Shown here: in pieces, positions 1 through 7,431 of the stretch
Numbering within the stretch: the first letter of the stretch is position 1
How the letters are laid out: each line of letters begins with the position of its first letter
From: a virus
Length of the DNA stretch: 23,339 nucleotides
Direction: 5' to 3' (one strand)
Virus record (IMG/VR): IMGVR_UViG_3300025141_009883
Span: 1 to 23,339 of that record
Notes under the pieces: model-generated
The model's input: only the letters and a program-made list of their open reading frames with translations
Databases searched by the model: none
What the model was told of the DNA's origin: nothing
Program-made: the position numbers and the translations under genes

Positions 1-109
1 GGGGGCTGGCTGCGACACAGACACCAGCCAGTGCCCCGACCGGGACAAACACCAGTGCCGCACCGATGAAGGCTAGCAGCCAGATACTGGAATACCCAAC
101 AATGTCCAA
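1..109 (-). CDS. Small membrane protein, partial (runs off left edge)
   Basis: A frame of 36 codons is open from a TTG at 107-109 to the window edge. It starts MDIVGYSSIWLLAF and continues with a long hydrophobic stretch rich in A, V, L and G, so at least one membrane segment, possibly two, is visible. The TTG is chosen because an AAGGAAG ribosome binding site lies 5 nt before it; no ATG is available. TTG starts also appear in other genes of this arm. It follows the nuclease-like gene at 149-592 by about 40 nt in the same direction. A small membrane protein in a phage could be a holin or a host-takeover peptide, but nothing here decides it. The C-terminus is missing. Confidence 0.55.
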   Translation of the reverse strand, partial: MDIVGYSSIWLLAFIGAALVFVPVGALAGVCVAASP

Positions 110-148
110 ATTTACTTCCTTCTTTTAAAGTTTATTCAAATTTGCTTT

Positions 149-592
149 TCAAATCGTTACAAACCTGTCCCATGGAATGTAAACGACATGCTCTATGTCT
201 TGCCTGTCCCTCTTCTTTCTAGTTCTACCCCCTATTACAGGCTTCAGGTCTTCAACTTTATGTGGCGAAAAATAGAAAACGTGCATATCTGGACTATTCG
301 TAAACACGACCACCAGTCCTACTGGCACGTCACCGTGTAATTTCTTGAGTGCGTCGAACTTTTTAGCAGATAACATGTAGCCTCCGCTCTCAATAAAACC
401 TTTGTATTCCGGTTTCCTTCCTTTGATTTCTATTCGGGTAATCGCCCTATCGCTTATAGCACTGAGCATGTCGTAGTCGTACACAGCTAGTGCTGGTCGC
501 TTGACTGGTCTTAGATGGTAGTGGGCTGCATAAGCAAGGGCGATTTCACGCTCAATGCTCATATCAAGCGTTGTTTCAAATATGGGGCGCAT
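149..592 (-). CDS. PD-(D/E)XK nuclease-like small protein
   Basis: 147 aa. The pattern is that of a compact restriction-endonuclease fold: an acidic/aromatic stretch (YDYDMLSAISDRAITR), then a strand with IEIKGR around residues 54-59, where E and K would be the E-x-K pair. A GGYMLSAKKFDALKKL helix and a hydrophobic strand (VGLVVVFTN) follow, as in many small phage PD-(D/E)XK proteins. The C-terminus is basic (RTRKKRDR). The likely role is a DNA end-processing or structure-specific nuclease acting with the replication genes of this arm. The ATG at 590-592 follows an AAAAGG site. A hairpin with terminator features (620-649) lies just upstream and separates it from the genes to its right. The fold call rests on motif pattern only. 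Confidence 0.6.
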   Translation of the reverse strand: MRPIFETTLDMSIEREIALAYAAHYHLRPVKRPALAVYDYDMLSAISDRAITRIEIKGRKPEYKGFIESGGYMLSAKKFDALKKLHGDVPVGLVVVFTNSPDMHVFYFSPHKVEDLKPVIGGRTRKKRDRQDIEHVVYIPWDRFVTI

Positions 593-619
593 GATTAGCC
601 CTTTTCTTTTAGTGAAAAT

Positions 620-649
620 AAGCCCCTAGCCTTTAACAGCTAGGGGCTT
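620..649. terminator. Bidirectional intrinsic terminator
   Basis: A perfect 11-bp stem (AAGCCCCTAGC pairing with GCTAGGGGCTT) has an 8-nt loop. Reading rightward it is followed by TTCTTCTTT. Reading leftward it is followed by TATTTTC. Leftward transcripts of the main gene cluster would probably end here, before the nuclease-like gene at 149-592. Confidence 0.7.
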
Positions 650-656
650 TTCTTCT

Positions 657-768
657 TTAAGGAGGTTGAACAGCCCAACCTTAAGTTCCATGTGCGGAGG
701 TAATCTTCACCTTCGCTGATAGTAGAGAGGGGAGACCTGAAGAAAGCCCAAAGTTTCCCTCCTCATGG
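657..768. other. Nested inverted repeats in a gene-free stretch (593-888); possible structured 3' UTR RNA
   Basis: The stretch between the genes ending at 889 and starting at 592 has no convincing gene. It holds a hairpin (AAGG/CCTT plus GGTTG/CAACC, 659-682) and then three nested stems in the correct order: CCATG 688-692 with CATGG 764-768, GGAGG 696-700 with CCTCC 758-762, and TCTTCA 704-709 with TGAAGA 738-743. Leftward transcription would put this structure in the 3' UTR just before the 620-649 terminator. A TATAAT-like box also lies leftward near 880-886. A function is not recognisable. Confidence 0.4.
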
Positions 769-888
769 ACCAAGGCTTTTTAAGTAAGAACTTTGTGTCA
801 TGAAGTCGAAAGGAGTGGCAAGCCATACCAGCTTTAATCACAAGCAGGAGAACTTCTTAGACACCCTTAAACAAGTACATATTATACC

Positions 889-1209
889 TTACTCAAGCTT
901 TTTAATTAGTTTTAAGAAGTCATCCATAAGCATGGTGACACCAATGATGTTGCCGACATTGCCTTTACGAGCATGTTCAAACGTAACTAGTGGCAGCTTG
1001 TCTGTTCCTACGGCAGCAGCTAGTGCTTGCTCTATCGCTGTTTGAAACCTGCTCGAAAGAACCCTGCCATATTTGTGTTCTATGGCAAACTTCTCATGCT
1101 CTACGTCAGGAGCGGAGCCACGCTCTCGTCCTGTAACTGGAACACGTTTGCCGCCAAGAATTTCTGCTATCCGGCGTTCGGATGCTTTCCATGTTGCCCT
1201 GTGTGTCAT
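889..1209 (-). CDS. Holliday-junction-resolvase-like PD-(D/E)XK protein
   Basis: 106 aa. The N-terminal helix ends in ERRIAEILGGKRVPVTGRERG, followed by SAPDVEHEKFAIEHKYGR. The PD...E-x-K arrangement (P-D, then E-H-K in FAIEHK) is the catalytic signature of archaeal-Hjc-like and related phage resolvases, as is the preceding G-R-x-R-G-S motif. Length is near that of the smallest family members. The likely role is cutting branched DNA during replication, recombination or packaging. The ATG overlaps the TGA stop of the upstream helix-turn-helix gene (ATGA), which suggests translational coupling. Assignment is by motif; another PD-(D/E)XK nuclease is possible. Confidence 0.7.
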   Translation of the reverse strand: MTHRATWKASERRIAEILGGKRVPVTGRERGSAPDVEHEKFAIEHKYGRVLSSRFQTAIEQALAAAVGTDKLPLVTFEHARKGNVGNIIGVTMLMDDFLKLIKKLE

Positions 1210-1397
1210 AGCTGGAACCCCTCTTTAGTCTCTAGAAAATCTTTAAGTTGGGATTCAGAAATTCTAAAGCTTGCTCGGCTTGCTGAGTAGCTAGCAATGT
1301 TGTAGTACTCAATCTCGCCACGGCATATCCACTTATATACGATAGCGGGGACAACGTTTACTTCTTTCGCAACTTGTTTCACTGTCATCATCTTCAT
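1206..1397 (-). CDS. Small helix-turn-helix DNA-binding protein (excisionase/MerR-like)
   Basis: 63 aa from the ATG at 1395-1397. The start is set by a strong AGGAGG seven nt upstream; an in-frame ATG ten codons earlier lies upstream of that site and is unlikely. MMTVKQVAKEVNVVPAIVYKWI is a typical winged helix-turn-helix of the type in excisionases and MerR-like regulators, followed by a wing (RASFRISESQLKDFLE). It probably binds DNA as a regulator or accessory factor. It overlaps the next gene by ATGA and follows the primase gene, with a strong hairpin in the gap. No integrase is visible, so a role as a true excisionase is not supported. Confidence 0.7.
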   Translation of the reverse strand: MKMMTVKQVAKEVNVVPAIVYKWICRGEIEYYNIASYSASRASFRISESQLKDFLETKEGFQL

Positions 1398-1420
1398 CTC
1401 GATACCTCCTAGGTAGATGT

Positions 1421-1448
1421 ATAACACCCCCTTAAGGGGGGGTGTTAT
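1421..1448. terminator. Strong hairpin between primase and helix-turn-helix gene
   Basis: ATAACACCCCC (1421-1431) pairs with GGGGGTGTTAT (1438-1448) over 11 bp, loop TTAAGG. Leftward there is no U-run after it and the AGGAGG of the next gene follows at once, so it may act as an RNA stabiliser or partial terminator. Its sequence resembles the 12-bp hairpin at 12246-12276. Confidence 0.5.
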
Positions 1449-1455
1449 TACTCTG

Positions 1456-3489
1456 TTATGTTTTTAGAATTAACCCCCACCGTTTAACACCGGCTGCATC
1501 TGTAGTAAGAACAAAGTCCGATCTTTTACCCCTGCTTAAAGCCATCCCTACGGATGCTTCAGAAACCGAAGAGCCAAGTTCTTGAACTATTTCTTTAACA
1601 GTTAAAGCACCCTCTGTTTTTAACAGTTGGATAATTCTTGCCTTAACAGGAAGTGACGCTGCTAGCGACCCGTTGCTATCTACCACGTTAAACTTATGGA
1701 AGGTAACAGCTTCCGTTTGATGGTTGAATTTCATTCTTATACCAATAGGCTTGGACAGCCTAGAGTTATTAGACTTCTTATGTATTAACGCAAGGTCGGA
1801 ATAATCTTGCCCGAAGTCTTGCTCTTTCCGTAACTCCCAGACGTTACGTGCTAGGTTCCACCAGAAAGTAGACCCGAACAGCTTCCCTTCTTTACTGGTA
1901 TGGCTAAGCACTAAAGCAGAACAGTTAAACGACCTTAAAGTATTCATAAACTTTCGGGCTGTCTCACTGTCGTTAGCGTCACCGTCTAGGGCAGGGATTA
2001 ACGAGTCAACGATAACCAACTTACAAGCATTAACCTCTGTCCACTTCGCTATCTTTGGCTGCAAGGCTATTAGCGGAGCCGTACACCTCACGTAAGTCAC
2101 CGGGAAGTCTTCCCGTACCAAAGGGTAGGCTGAACGCCCTGTCTGGGTTACGCCTTTAGCTACAAAGTTCATGCGTTGCATGATTTCTGCTTCATCGGTC
2201 TCCCAGTCTAGGTACAAGACACCTCCGGTATCACTAGGTTCCTTAATGCCCTCTATGACAGGGACTAAAGAACTAATACTCATAGCAGTAGCTATTGCGA
2301 GCATTGATTTACCAGTACCACCATCGGCATACAAGACTGTCGGTTGACCCTTCGGTAGAAAGCCATCAACTAACCAGTCAGTAGAGTTCTTGTCGAACTT
2401 AGACTTACTTATGTCTAAGAACTCAGTCGTATCTTCTTGCGCGCTCCTAGCAATACGGCAAGCAACGTCTAAGATTGCTGCCCAATCCTCATGCTGAGTA
2501 TTGTTCAAGGCAGTTATAGCTTCCTTGCGTCTACTCATAGACATTAAGTCGAAGGCAACAGGACCTAGTAAGTCTCCTGCTTGGTGACTACTTACAACTA
2601 ACTGGCAAGACAAACGTTCAAAAGTTTTACGGACATTGCTAAACGTAATAGTAATTCCGTTGTCCGACCAGACAATCTCTACGTCACCAGTTGGAGCAAC
2701 CTTGCATAACGGTCTAGGTATAACCCCGTCTGTAAACGCCCTAACTTTTGTTTGCTTGTACCGTTTAACAGAATTAATAACCCTGTCTATGTCCTTGTCA
2801 GGAAGGGGCGGGGTGCATTTAGCAGCGAACTGTTCCAGCATAGACTTAATGATGTCTTCACTAATACCTCTTGACCAGAAGTAACCAGCTAGCCGGGTAG
2901 CCGTTTGGTCTCTTTGTCCTTCAGGTGCACCGTTAGCCAGTGCCTCTGTAATCCAAGGGTCTATCTGACCAGTATGTGCAGCAGCACTATACGTCATAAC
3001 ACTTCTGCTAATAAAAGGCTCTGGAACTACACCGAACTCAGAGAACTCCCCATTGTTATCTACGATAACAACATAGTCGGTGTTGTTAACGTTGCTCGGT
3101 GGTGCTACCACATAACCGGCATCATTACGGACATCAACATTCTGGAGAAACCCTGCACCAGTCTTAAACAAGTTGTTGTATTTGTAGTAGTAATGCCACC
3201 CCTTCGGTGTCTTTACTGTGTACGTTTCTGGCAGTTGGATGTTAGCTTCCTTCAAAGCATTAGCACCATCGTCACCGTCAACGTCAACAACTGTTATGCC
3301 TGATATAGCACCAGTTATTATTCCTATGTTTGCTTCTGGGGTTTCTTTCCAGAAGCCTTTCAAGTCCCCAATACCCATTTGCTTTCGTTGGTAATCTTTC
3401 CAACTTGAAAGCAACGGTCGTTTATCTTGGGGCTTGAGGGGGATGACACTCATCCCCCTCTTTAGGTAAGTAACAGCTTGGTTGATCAC
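1456..3489 (-). CDS. Primase-polymerase / SF4-type helicase fusion (replication protein)
   Basis: 677 aa, GTG start (3487-3489) overlapping the TGA of the upstream gene. Residues 1-160 form a bifunctional primase-polymerase domain: the metal-binding acidic motif VVDVDGDD (68-74) and a later GWHYYYKY (97-104) with the conserved His. Residues about 190-245 (GQRDQTATRLAGYF to DRVINSVKRY) match the helical primase C-terminal domain that follows many such primases. A RecA-like helicase follows, with Walker A ADGGTGKS at 388-395, acidic GVLYLDWET near 423-431, Walker B LVIVDS at 491-496 and a sensor-like LSHTSK near 529. The last 70 residues look like a winged helix. It should synthesise primers and unwind DNA at the phage fork. 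It is the only replication enzyme recognised in the window; no DNA polymerase was seen. Confidence 0.92.
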   Translation of the reverse strand: MINQAVTYLKRGMSVIPLKPQDKRPLLSSWKDYQRKQMGIGDLKGFWKETPEANIGIITGAISGITVVDVDGDDGANALKEANIQLPETYTVKTPKGWHYYYKYNNLFKTGAGFLQNVDVRNDAGYVVAPPSNVNNTDYVVIVDNNGEFSEFGVVPEPFISRSVMTYSAAAHTGQIDPWITEALANGAPEGQRDQTATRLAGYFWSRGISEDIIKSMLEQFAAKCTPPLPDKDIDRVINSVKRYKQTKVRAFTDGVIPRPLCKVAPTGDVEIVWSDNGITITFSNVRKTFERLSCQLVVSSHQAGDLLGPVAFDLMSMSRRKEAITALNNTQHEDWAAILDVACRIARSAQEDTTEFLDISKSKFDKNSTDWLVDGFLPKGQPTVLYADGGTGKSMLAIATAMSISSLVPVIEGIKEPSDTGGVLYLDWETDEAEIMQRMNFVAKGVTQTGRSAYPLVREDFPVTYVRCTAPLIALQPKIAKWTEVNACKLVIVDSLIPALDGDANDSETARKFMNTLRSFNCSALVLSHTSKEGKLFGSTFWWNLARNVWELRKEQDFGQDYSDLALIHKKSNNSRLSKPIGIRMKFNHQTEAVTFHKFNVVDSNGSLAASLPVKARIIQLLKTEGALTVKEIVQELGSSVSEASVGMALSRGKRSDFVLTTDAAGVKRWGLILKT

Positions 3490-3719
3490 TTAGCCCCATC
3501 CCTGTTGTTCCAGAAACACGCTGCAACAGGGAAGTCGAATACCTTCTGGCATAACTCCATGTCAGCTATGTTGCTGTATTCTCGTTCTCGCTCAGGAGCA
3601 GCCTTCATAACTTCAATGGCTTTGTATAAAGCCTGAGCCATAATGTACTGTCCTCTTGGCGACTGAATAAATTTAATCGCGAATTCCTTATCTGTTTGAA
3701 AGTCTGTATTGCCTTGCAA
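3486..3719 (-). CDS. Small conserved-context protein of unknown function
   Basis: 77 aa from a TTG at 3717-3719, chosen because AGGAG sits seven nt upstream and no ATG occurs near it. The protein is mostly helical in appearance (DKEFAIKFIQSPRGQYIMAQ, ALYKAIEVMKAAP), with a C-terminal FDFPVAACFW segment. No catalytic or metal-binding motif is seen. The stop overlaps the primase start as GTGA, so the two are probably translated together. Family not recognised; a primase accessory role is only suggested by position. Confidence 0.7.
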   Translation of the reverse strand: MQGNTDFQTDKEFAIKFIQSPRGQYIMAQALYKAIEVMKAAPEREREYSNIADMELCQKVFDFPVAACFWNNRDGAK

Positions 3720-3729
3720 CTTAATACTC

Positions 3730-4761
3730 CTAGTTCTTGTTTGTTAGTTTCAGGTACGCAGCAAACCAGAAAGCTTTTTCATTCGCAAAGCTTTCCATTG
3801 AACCGACGTTATCGTCTAGCCATTGACTAGCTTCATCAGAACCGTCTAGCCCGAACTCTTCAAGTAAGAGTTCTTTGCTTTCTACCCTGTAGTCTTTTTC
3901 GATAGTCGGTGCAACAGGTACATCGGCTAGGTCAACTACTTCTTCGTTGATAATCTTCCCGCTCACCTCTTGCAGCGACCCTTCGACAGCATCACCAGTT
4001 ACCGGAACTTCTATATCCGTAGGAACTGCTGCGTTAAGCATGTCCTCTAAAGTTCCTTGCTCTTTAGGAACAACCTCATCATTTCGGGAAAGCCACTTTA
4101 GTGCCTCAAGGTCATCTGTCTGAAAGACTTCTTCGCCTCTTACAGCATGTTCGACAGCTTCTCTCCACATAGGCAGAAACTCTTCGGCAAGGTCGATGTC
4201 ATTTATTATCGCAGCACCTAGTACTGTCGAAATATTGTTGAACCCCATGCCTTTTAGGATGCCAGTTTTAGTAGACGATGCTGAGGGACGAGCAGCTACT
4301 TTTGCAGGTGCATCGCCACTAGGCTGAGCATCGCTTGCTTCAACCTTCCGACCAAAAGCTATAACCCCTTTAGGAGTAGACTCTTGCTTGGCTTTGTGCC
4401 AGTAGTCTCGCCTAGACAAAGCTACTTTAACCTTGTCGCCTTCAGCCCAAGTCAAGGCATCACTAGCCGTGCCTTCTCTTCCTGACCCTGCATTGTAGGG
4501 AAGGAACTTATTTGCTTGGCTATCCCATTCGGATTTCATGTTCCAAATAAGCTTGTAACCGTTGTCCATTGGGACATCTTCTTCAAACGAAAAACCTACT
4601 GAGTTTCCCCCGGTCCATGTTCGTTCGATAGTTACCTCAACTTGCTGAAACATAACTGAGTGCAAGGCTTTATTGTCGTTGCCTTGCTGCTTCGGTGTGT
4701 CAGCAATTCGCTTCTCTTCCGTTTCGGTTATTACGTATGGGAACTGTTCTACTTCAGGCAT
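3730..4761 (-). CDS. Unknown 343-aa protein in the replication cluster
   Basis: 343 aa with an ATG preceded by AAGGAG; the ATG overlaps the previous stop as TAATG. Residues about 35-135 are beta-rich in appearance (SVMFQQVEVTIERTW, GFSFEEDVPM, YKLIWNMKSEW, GDKVKVALSRRDYW) and could be an OB-fold-like or DNA-binding domain. A low-complexity linker (DAQPSGDAPAKVAARPSASS) is followed by a helical part and a long acidic C-terminal half. The layout of folded N-terminus, flexible linker and acidic tail is reminiscent of single-stranded-DNA-binding or recombination accessory proteins, but no diagnostic motif is present. Treat the function as unknown. Confidence 0.75.
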   Translation of the reverse strand: MPEVEQFPYVITETEEKRIADTPKQQGNDNKALHSVMFQQVEVTIERTWTGGNSVGFSFEEDVPMDNGYKLIWNMKSEWDSQANKFLPYNAGSGREGTASDALTWAEGDKVKVALSRRDYWHKAKQESTPKGVIAFGRKVEASDAQPSGDAPAKVAARPSASSTKTGILKGMGFNNISTVLGAAIINDIDLAEEFLPMWREAVEHAVRGEEVFQTDDLEALKWLSRNDEVVPKEQGTLEDMLNAAVPTDIEVPVTGDAVEGSLQEVSGKIINEEVVDLADVPVAPTIEKDYRVESKELLLEEFGLDGSDEASQWLDDNVGSMESFANEKAFWFAAYLKLTNKN

Positions 4762-5174
4762 TATTTAATCTCCTTAATGCTTAGTTTCGGGCTCTGACTT
4801 ATTTCTCTGGCGTAACGGATAATCTTACCCACTTCACCTCCAAGCTTTTCTAGTTGCTTGGCTCGTACTGCATCCACCTTTCTGGTTTCCTTAACCTCTG
4901 TGTAAACAAGTTTTCTTTTAACAGAATCAACTTGGTTCTCTGGCAACAGGTCGTACACCTTTGCTATTTCAGTAGCGTCTAATGCCCCAGACATCGTGAG
5001 CCTTAACTCACGCATTACTCCATCGTTGTCTGGAAATAAAATCATCCTTGCTTCTTGCTTGCCCATTAGAGCAATCAACTCTTCAGTGCGTTCAGCATCG
5101 TCTTGGTTTAATTTTTTCTTAGCTTGCTTTATCTCGTATAACTCAGCAGCTAGTCCCTGTTCCTTACTTAACAT
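4761..5174 (-). CDS. Unknown coiled-coil-like protein
   Basis: 137 aa from the ATG at 5172-5174 (MLSKEQGLAAELYEI). This start is preferred over one nine codons upstream because AAGGAAG lies six nt before it; it overlaps the previous gene by about 11 bp. The first 50 residues are a charged, probably coiled-coil helix (ELYEIKQAKKKLNQDDAERT). A short beta-rich part follows (ARMILFPDNDGVMRELRLTM) and then another basic helical tail. The family is not recognised. Overlapping neighbours on both sides place it in one operon with the 343-aa protein and the 143-aa protein. Confidence 0.7.
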   Translation of the reverse strand: MLSKEQGLAAELYEIKQAKKKLNQDDAERTEELIALMGKQEARMILFPDNDGVMRELRLTMSGALDATEIAKVYDLLPENQVDSVKRKLVYTEVKETRKVDAVRAKQLEKLGGEVGKIIRYAREISQSPKLSIKEIK

Positions 5175-5595
5175 TTGGCACTTCCTTTTCGAGTTGATCA
5201 AGGTTTGACCCTAGCCATATAAGAATCTTGGTGTATTCACGGATACTAAGAACAGCGTTCTTTTGCTGTTCTATCGTGAGCCTTTCACCTTCTATGTCTA
5301 ATTCTGTGCAAAGCACTGTCATAAGGTTTCCCCCTAAGATGCTAAGAACTAAGGTGGCTTTACTATCGTCGGGAATCTCCACAGACACCTTAGCAACTTG
5401 GTTGTCAAGACCATTAAGCCACTTCTCAGCAGCCAGAAAAGCCTCCTCTGAGTGGCGAGATTCAAAATCGCTTTCCAGTACGGCTGCTAGCTCATCTACT
5501 GGTCTGTTGTCCCCGCCGCTGTTTATTATTTGAAGTGCTAAATCTTTCCAGATAAAGTTTTTATACTCGTAGTTGTCGTTATAAAAGTTAGCCAT
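5164..5595 (-). CDS. Unknown 143-aa protein
   Basis: 143 aa, ATG preceded by AAGGAG. The N-terminus is rich in Asn and Tyr (MANFYNDNYEYKNF). The rest appears mostly helical with a hydrophobic strand (ATLVLSILGGNLMTVLCTEL) and a leucine-rich C-terminal helix. No motif gives a function. It lies 12 bp downstream of the VWA-protein gene and overlaps the next gene, so it is co-transcribed with both and might take part in the AAA+/VWA module. Confidence 0.7.
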   Translation of the reverse strand: MANFYNDNYEYKNFIWKDLALQIINSGGDNRPVDELAAVLESDFESRHSEEAFLAAEKWLNGLDNQVAKVSVEIPDDSKATLVLSILGGNLMTVLCTELDIEGERLTIEQQKNAVLSIREYTKILIWLGSNLDQLEKEVPNVK

Positions 5596-5607
5596 GAACA
5601 GTTCTCC

Positions 5608-7377
5608 TTAAACTATTAAGTTAGCCATAAACTCATTGAGGGCTTCGATACTTTTAGGGTTTCTTACATCGCAAACAGCGGACATTTCTCCACCGAAGCT
5701 TCTTGCCACTTTTAGGCAGTGGTCTATATCCGATCCGTACCTGTAGGAGTTCGGTACAACCACAACAGCAACCCTTGAACCGTTATCTGTCACTCGTCTT
5801 ACCATAGCTGGAGCCTTGTGGTCAGGGAGCCCATCGGTAATTAAGACTATGACTTCATCTGAGGACTCGCTTTTATCAGCAGCCCAAGCTAGTACTTCAG
5901 CAGTAGGTGTTCCGCCACCGCCAAGGTTTTCGGAAGGGACAAGCCCTGCTTTTTGCCCTTCGACAATTCCCATGGTAGCCCCCGTGTCTCCCTGTCTCCA
6001 CGAATTCCAGCGATTAGTCTGGTAAAACCCATAGGACCTAGAGTTAACTGAAAGCTCAAGCATCTTTCCAGACAGAGCCCAGATAACGTCCTGAGTATTT
6101 CCTACGCCAAATGGCGTAGAAATTCCCTTGTCGCAAGTGGAGCCCGACAGGTCGGCTAAGACAAGGAGGCTAGCTGCACTGCCGCTTGAACTGGTGCTGT
6201 CAAAAACATTGACGTTGCCCAGTGTGGATAGCTTCCATATCTCGTTAGTTGGCAGTCCTGTAAACGACTTTATGCTTTGTCCATCATCTTCGATAGGGGA
6301 TATAGAGCTTAGCTTAAACTTAGGCTCGACCCACTCAGTCAAGCGACCTGTCATCTGTTCAGGGTTAAAGGTTTCAGGGACACCAATTTGATCAAGGTCT
6401 TCAGGGCTACAGTGAAAAGTCTGCTCATCTGGCACTAAGCTTTCACCGGCATTTGTTTGCTGTTGCCGTTTTTCGAATTTTGCCTTAGCGTTTGCTTCAA
6501 CACCAGTACTGAGAGCGTCGGCTGCTTCACTGATTAATTCTTCAAGCTTGGCTTTAGCCTCATCCGCCTTACGGTCAGCTTTAGCTTCCCCTTTAGCTTC
6601 AGGGCTTTCTTTAGCTTCAGCTTCGGGCTTTTCTTGGGGTTCCCCCTTGCCTTCATCGGGAGCCTTAGCAGGAGCCTTGTCAGGAGCTTTGTCAGTCGGA
6701 GGAGTTGACCCGCCGCCCTCACATCCTCCTGTCGGTCGTTTAGAAACTTCCCTGTCCTGCCCCTGTAGTACTAGCGGGATAGCTTGCAGAAGAAACCTTT
6801 CGTAGAAGCCCTTAATGTTTTCATCAAGTGTTTCTTCTGCAGTAATCGGGGTGATGTCACTAGTAGGCTGTAGGTCTTCTTGCAGCAGCCATTTCACTGG
6901 AGCCCTAAGCAGCCTTAGGGCTACGTTCTCCGCAACCTTTTCTTTTATCGTCAGCACCATAGATTCAGGAGCGTCTGCAATTATACTAGTGGCAGAGTGG
7001 CTAATCTTAGGGTTTGAATAGTGCTCGTCTGAAACCTTTGCCCCTCTAGCATACTCGGCAGCACCTAGCAGCCTTTGCAGAAAGCCTTCATCTACAGACA
7101 TCTGTAAACCTGCCTGTTGTATCGCCCTGTAAACTGCTTGGGAGCTTATTGCTGGGGCAGGGTGAGCAAGCCGACCACTTACCAGCAAGTTCTCTTCTCT
7201 GCTAGCTCCAGCTCTAAGCTGAACAACTTCAGCGTCCTGCCACTGGCGGACAGGACTCTCAACTCCATGTCCCACATTTTTATTACTGCGTTTTACACTT
7301 AGTTCTTCGTTGTTTGCAACAATCTTAAAAAGACTGTTGTACTCTGCAACTTTCGGTTTAGGAAACCTGATTTTCAT
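5608..7377 (-). CDS. VWA-domain protein with charged linker (CobT/ViaA-like partner of the AAA+ ATPase)
   Basis: 589 aa. Residues 1-215 are a mostly helical domain of unknown fold. Residues about 218-280 are a low-complexity Pro/Lys/Ala/Glu linker. Residues about 400-589 are a von Willebrand factor A domain with a complete metal site: D-x-S-x-S in LADLSGST (D409, S411, S413), Thr in GGGGTPT (T490) and Asp in LITDGLPD (D515). Paired MoxR ATPase and VWA genes are known from RavA-ViaA and, in cobalt/magnesium chelatase, CobS-CobT or BchI-BchD. The VWA subunit usually links the ATPase ring to its target. The linker-plus-VWA layout is closest to CobT. In this phage the target is unknown; protein remodelling is more likely than cofactor synthesis, since no other cobalamin gene is present. 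The start follows CTAGGAG. Confidence 0.88.
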   Translation of the reverse strand: MKIRFPKPKVAEYNSLFKIVANNEELSVKRSNKNVGHGVESPVRQWQDAEVVQLRAGASREENLLVSGRLAHPAPAISSQAVYRAIQQAGLQMSVDEGFLQRLLGAAEYARGAKVSDEHYSNPKISHSATSIIADAPESMVLTIKEKVAENVALRLLRAPVKWLLQEDLQPTSDITPITAEETLDENIKGFYERFLLQAIPLVLQGQDREVSKRPTGGCEGGGSTPPTDKAPDKAPAKAPDEGKGEPQEKPEAEAKESPEAKGEAKADRKADEAKAKLEELISEAADALSTGVEANAKAKFEKRQQQTNAGESLVPDEQTFHCSPEDLDQIGVPETFNPEQMTGRLTEWVEPKFKLSSISPIEDDGQSIKSFTGLPTNEIWKLSTLGNVNVFDSTSSSGSAASLLVLADLSGSTCDKGISTPFGVGNTQDVIWALSGKMLELSVNSRSYGFYQTNRWNSWRQGDTGATMGIVEGQKAGLVPSENLGGGGTPTAEVLAWAADKSESSDEVIVLITDGLPDHKAPAMVRRVTDNGSRVAVVVVPNSYRYGSDIDHCLKVARSFGGEMSAVCDVRNPKSIEALNEFMANLIV

Positions 7378-7431
7378 ACATAACTCCTAGTACTTTTGAG
7401 CGTGAAAGATGCGCTCCCCCTATGTTGTTAA

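Noticed and set aside
800-1045. Plus-strand 81-codon frame
   Set aside because: It is antisense to the resolvase-like gene, which has the motif and coupled start.
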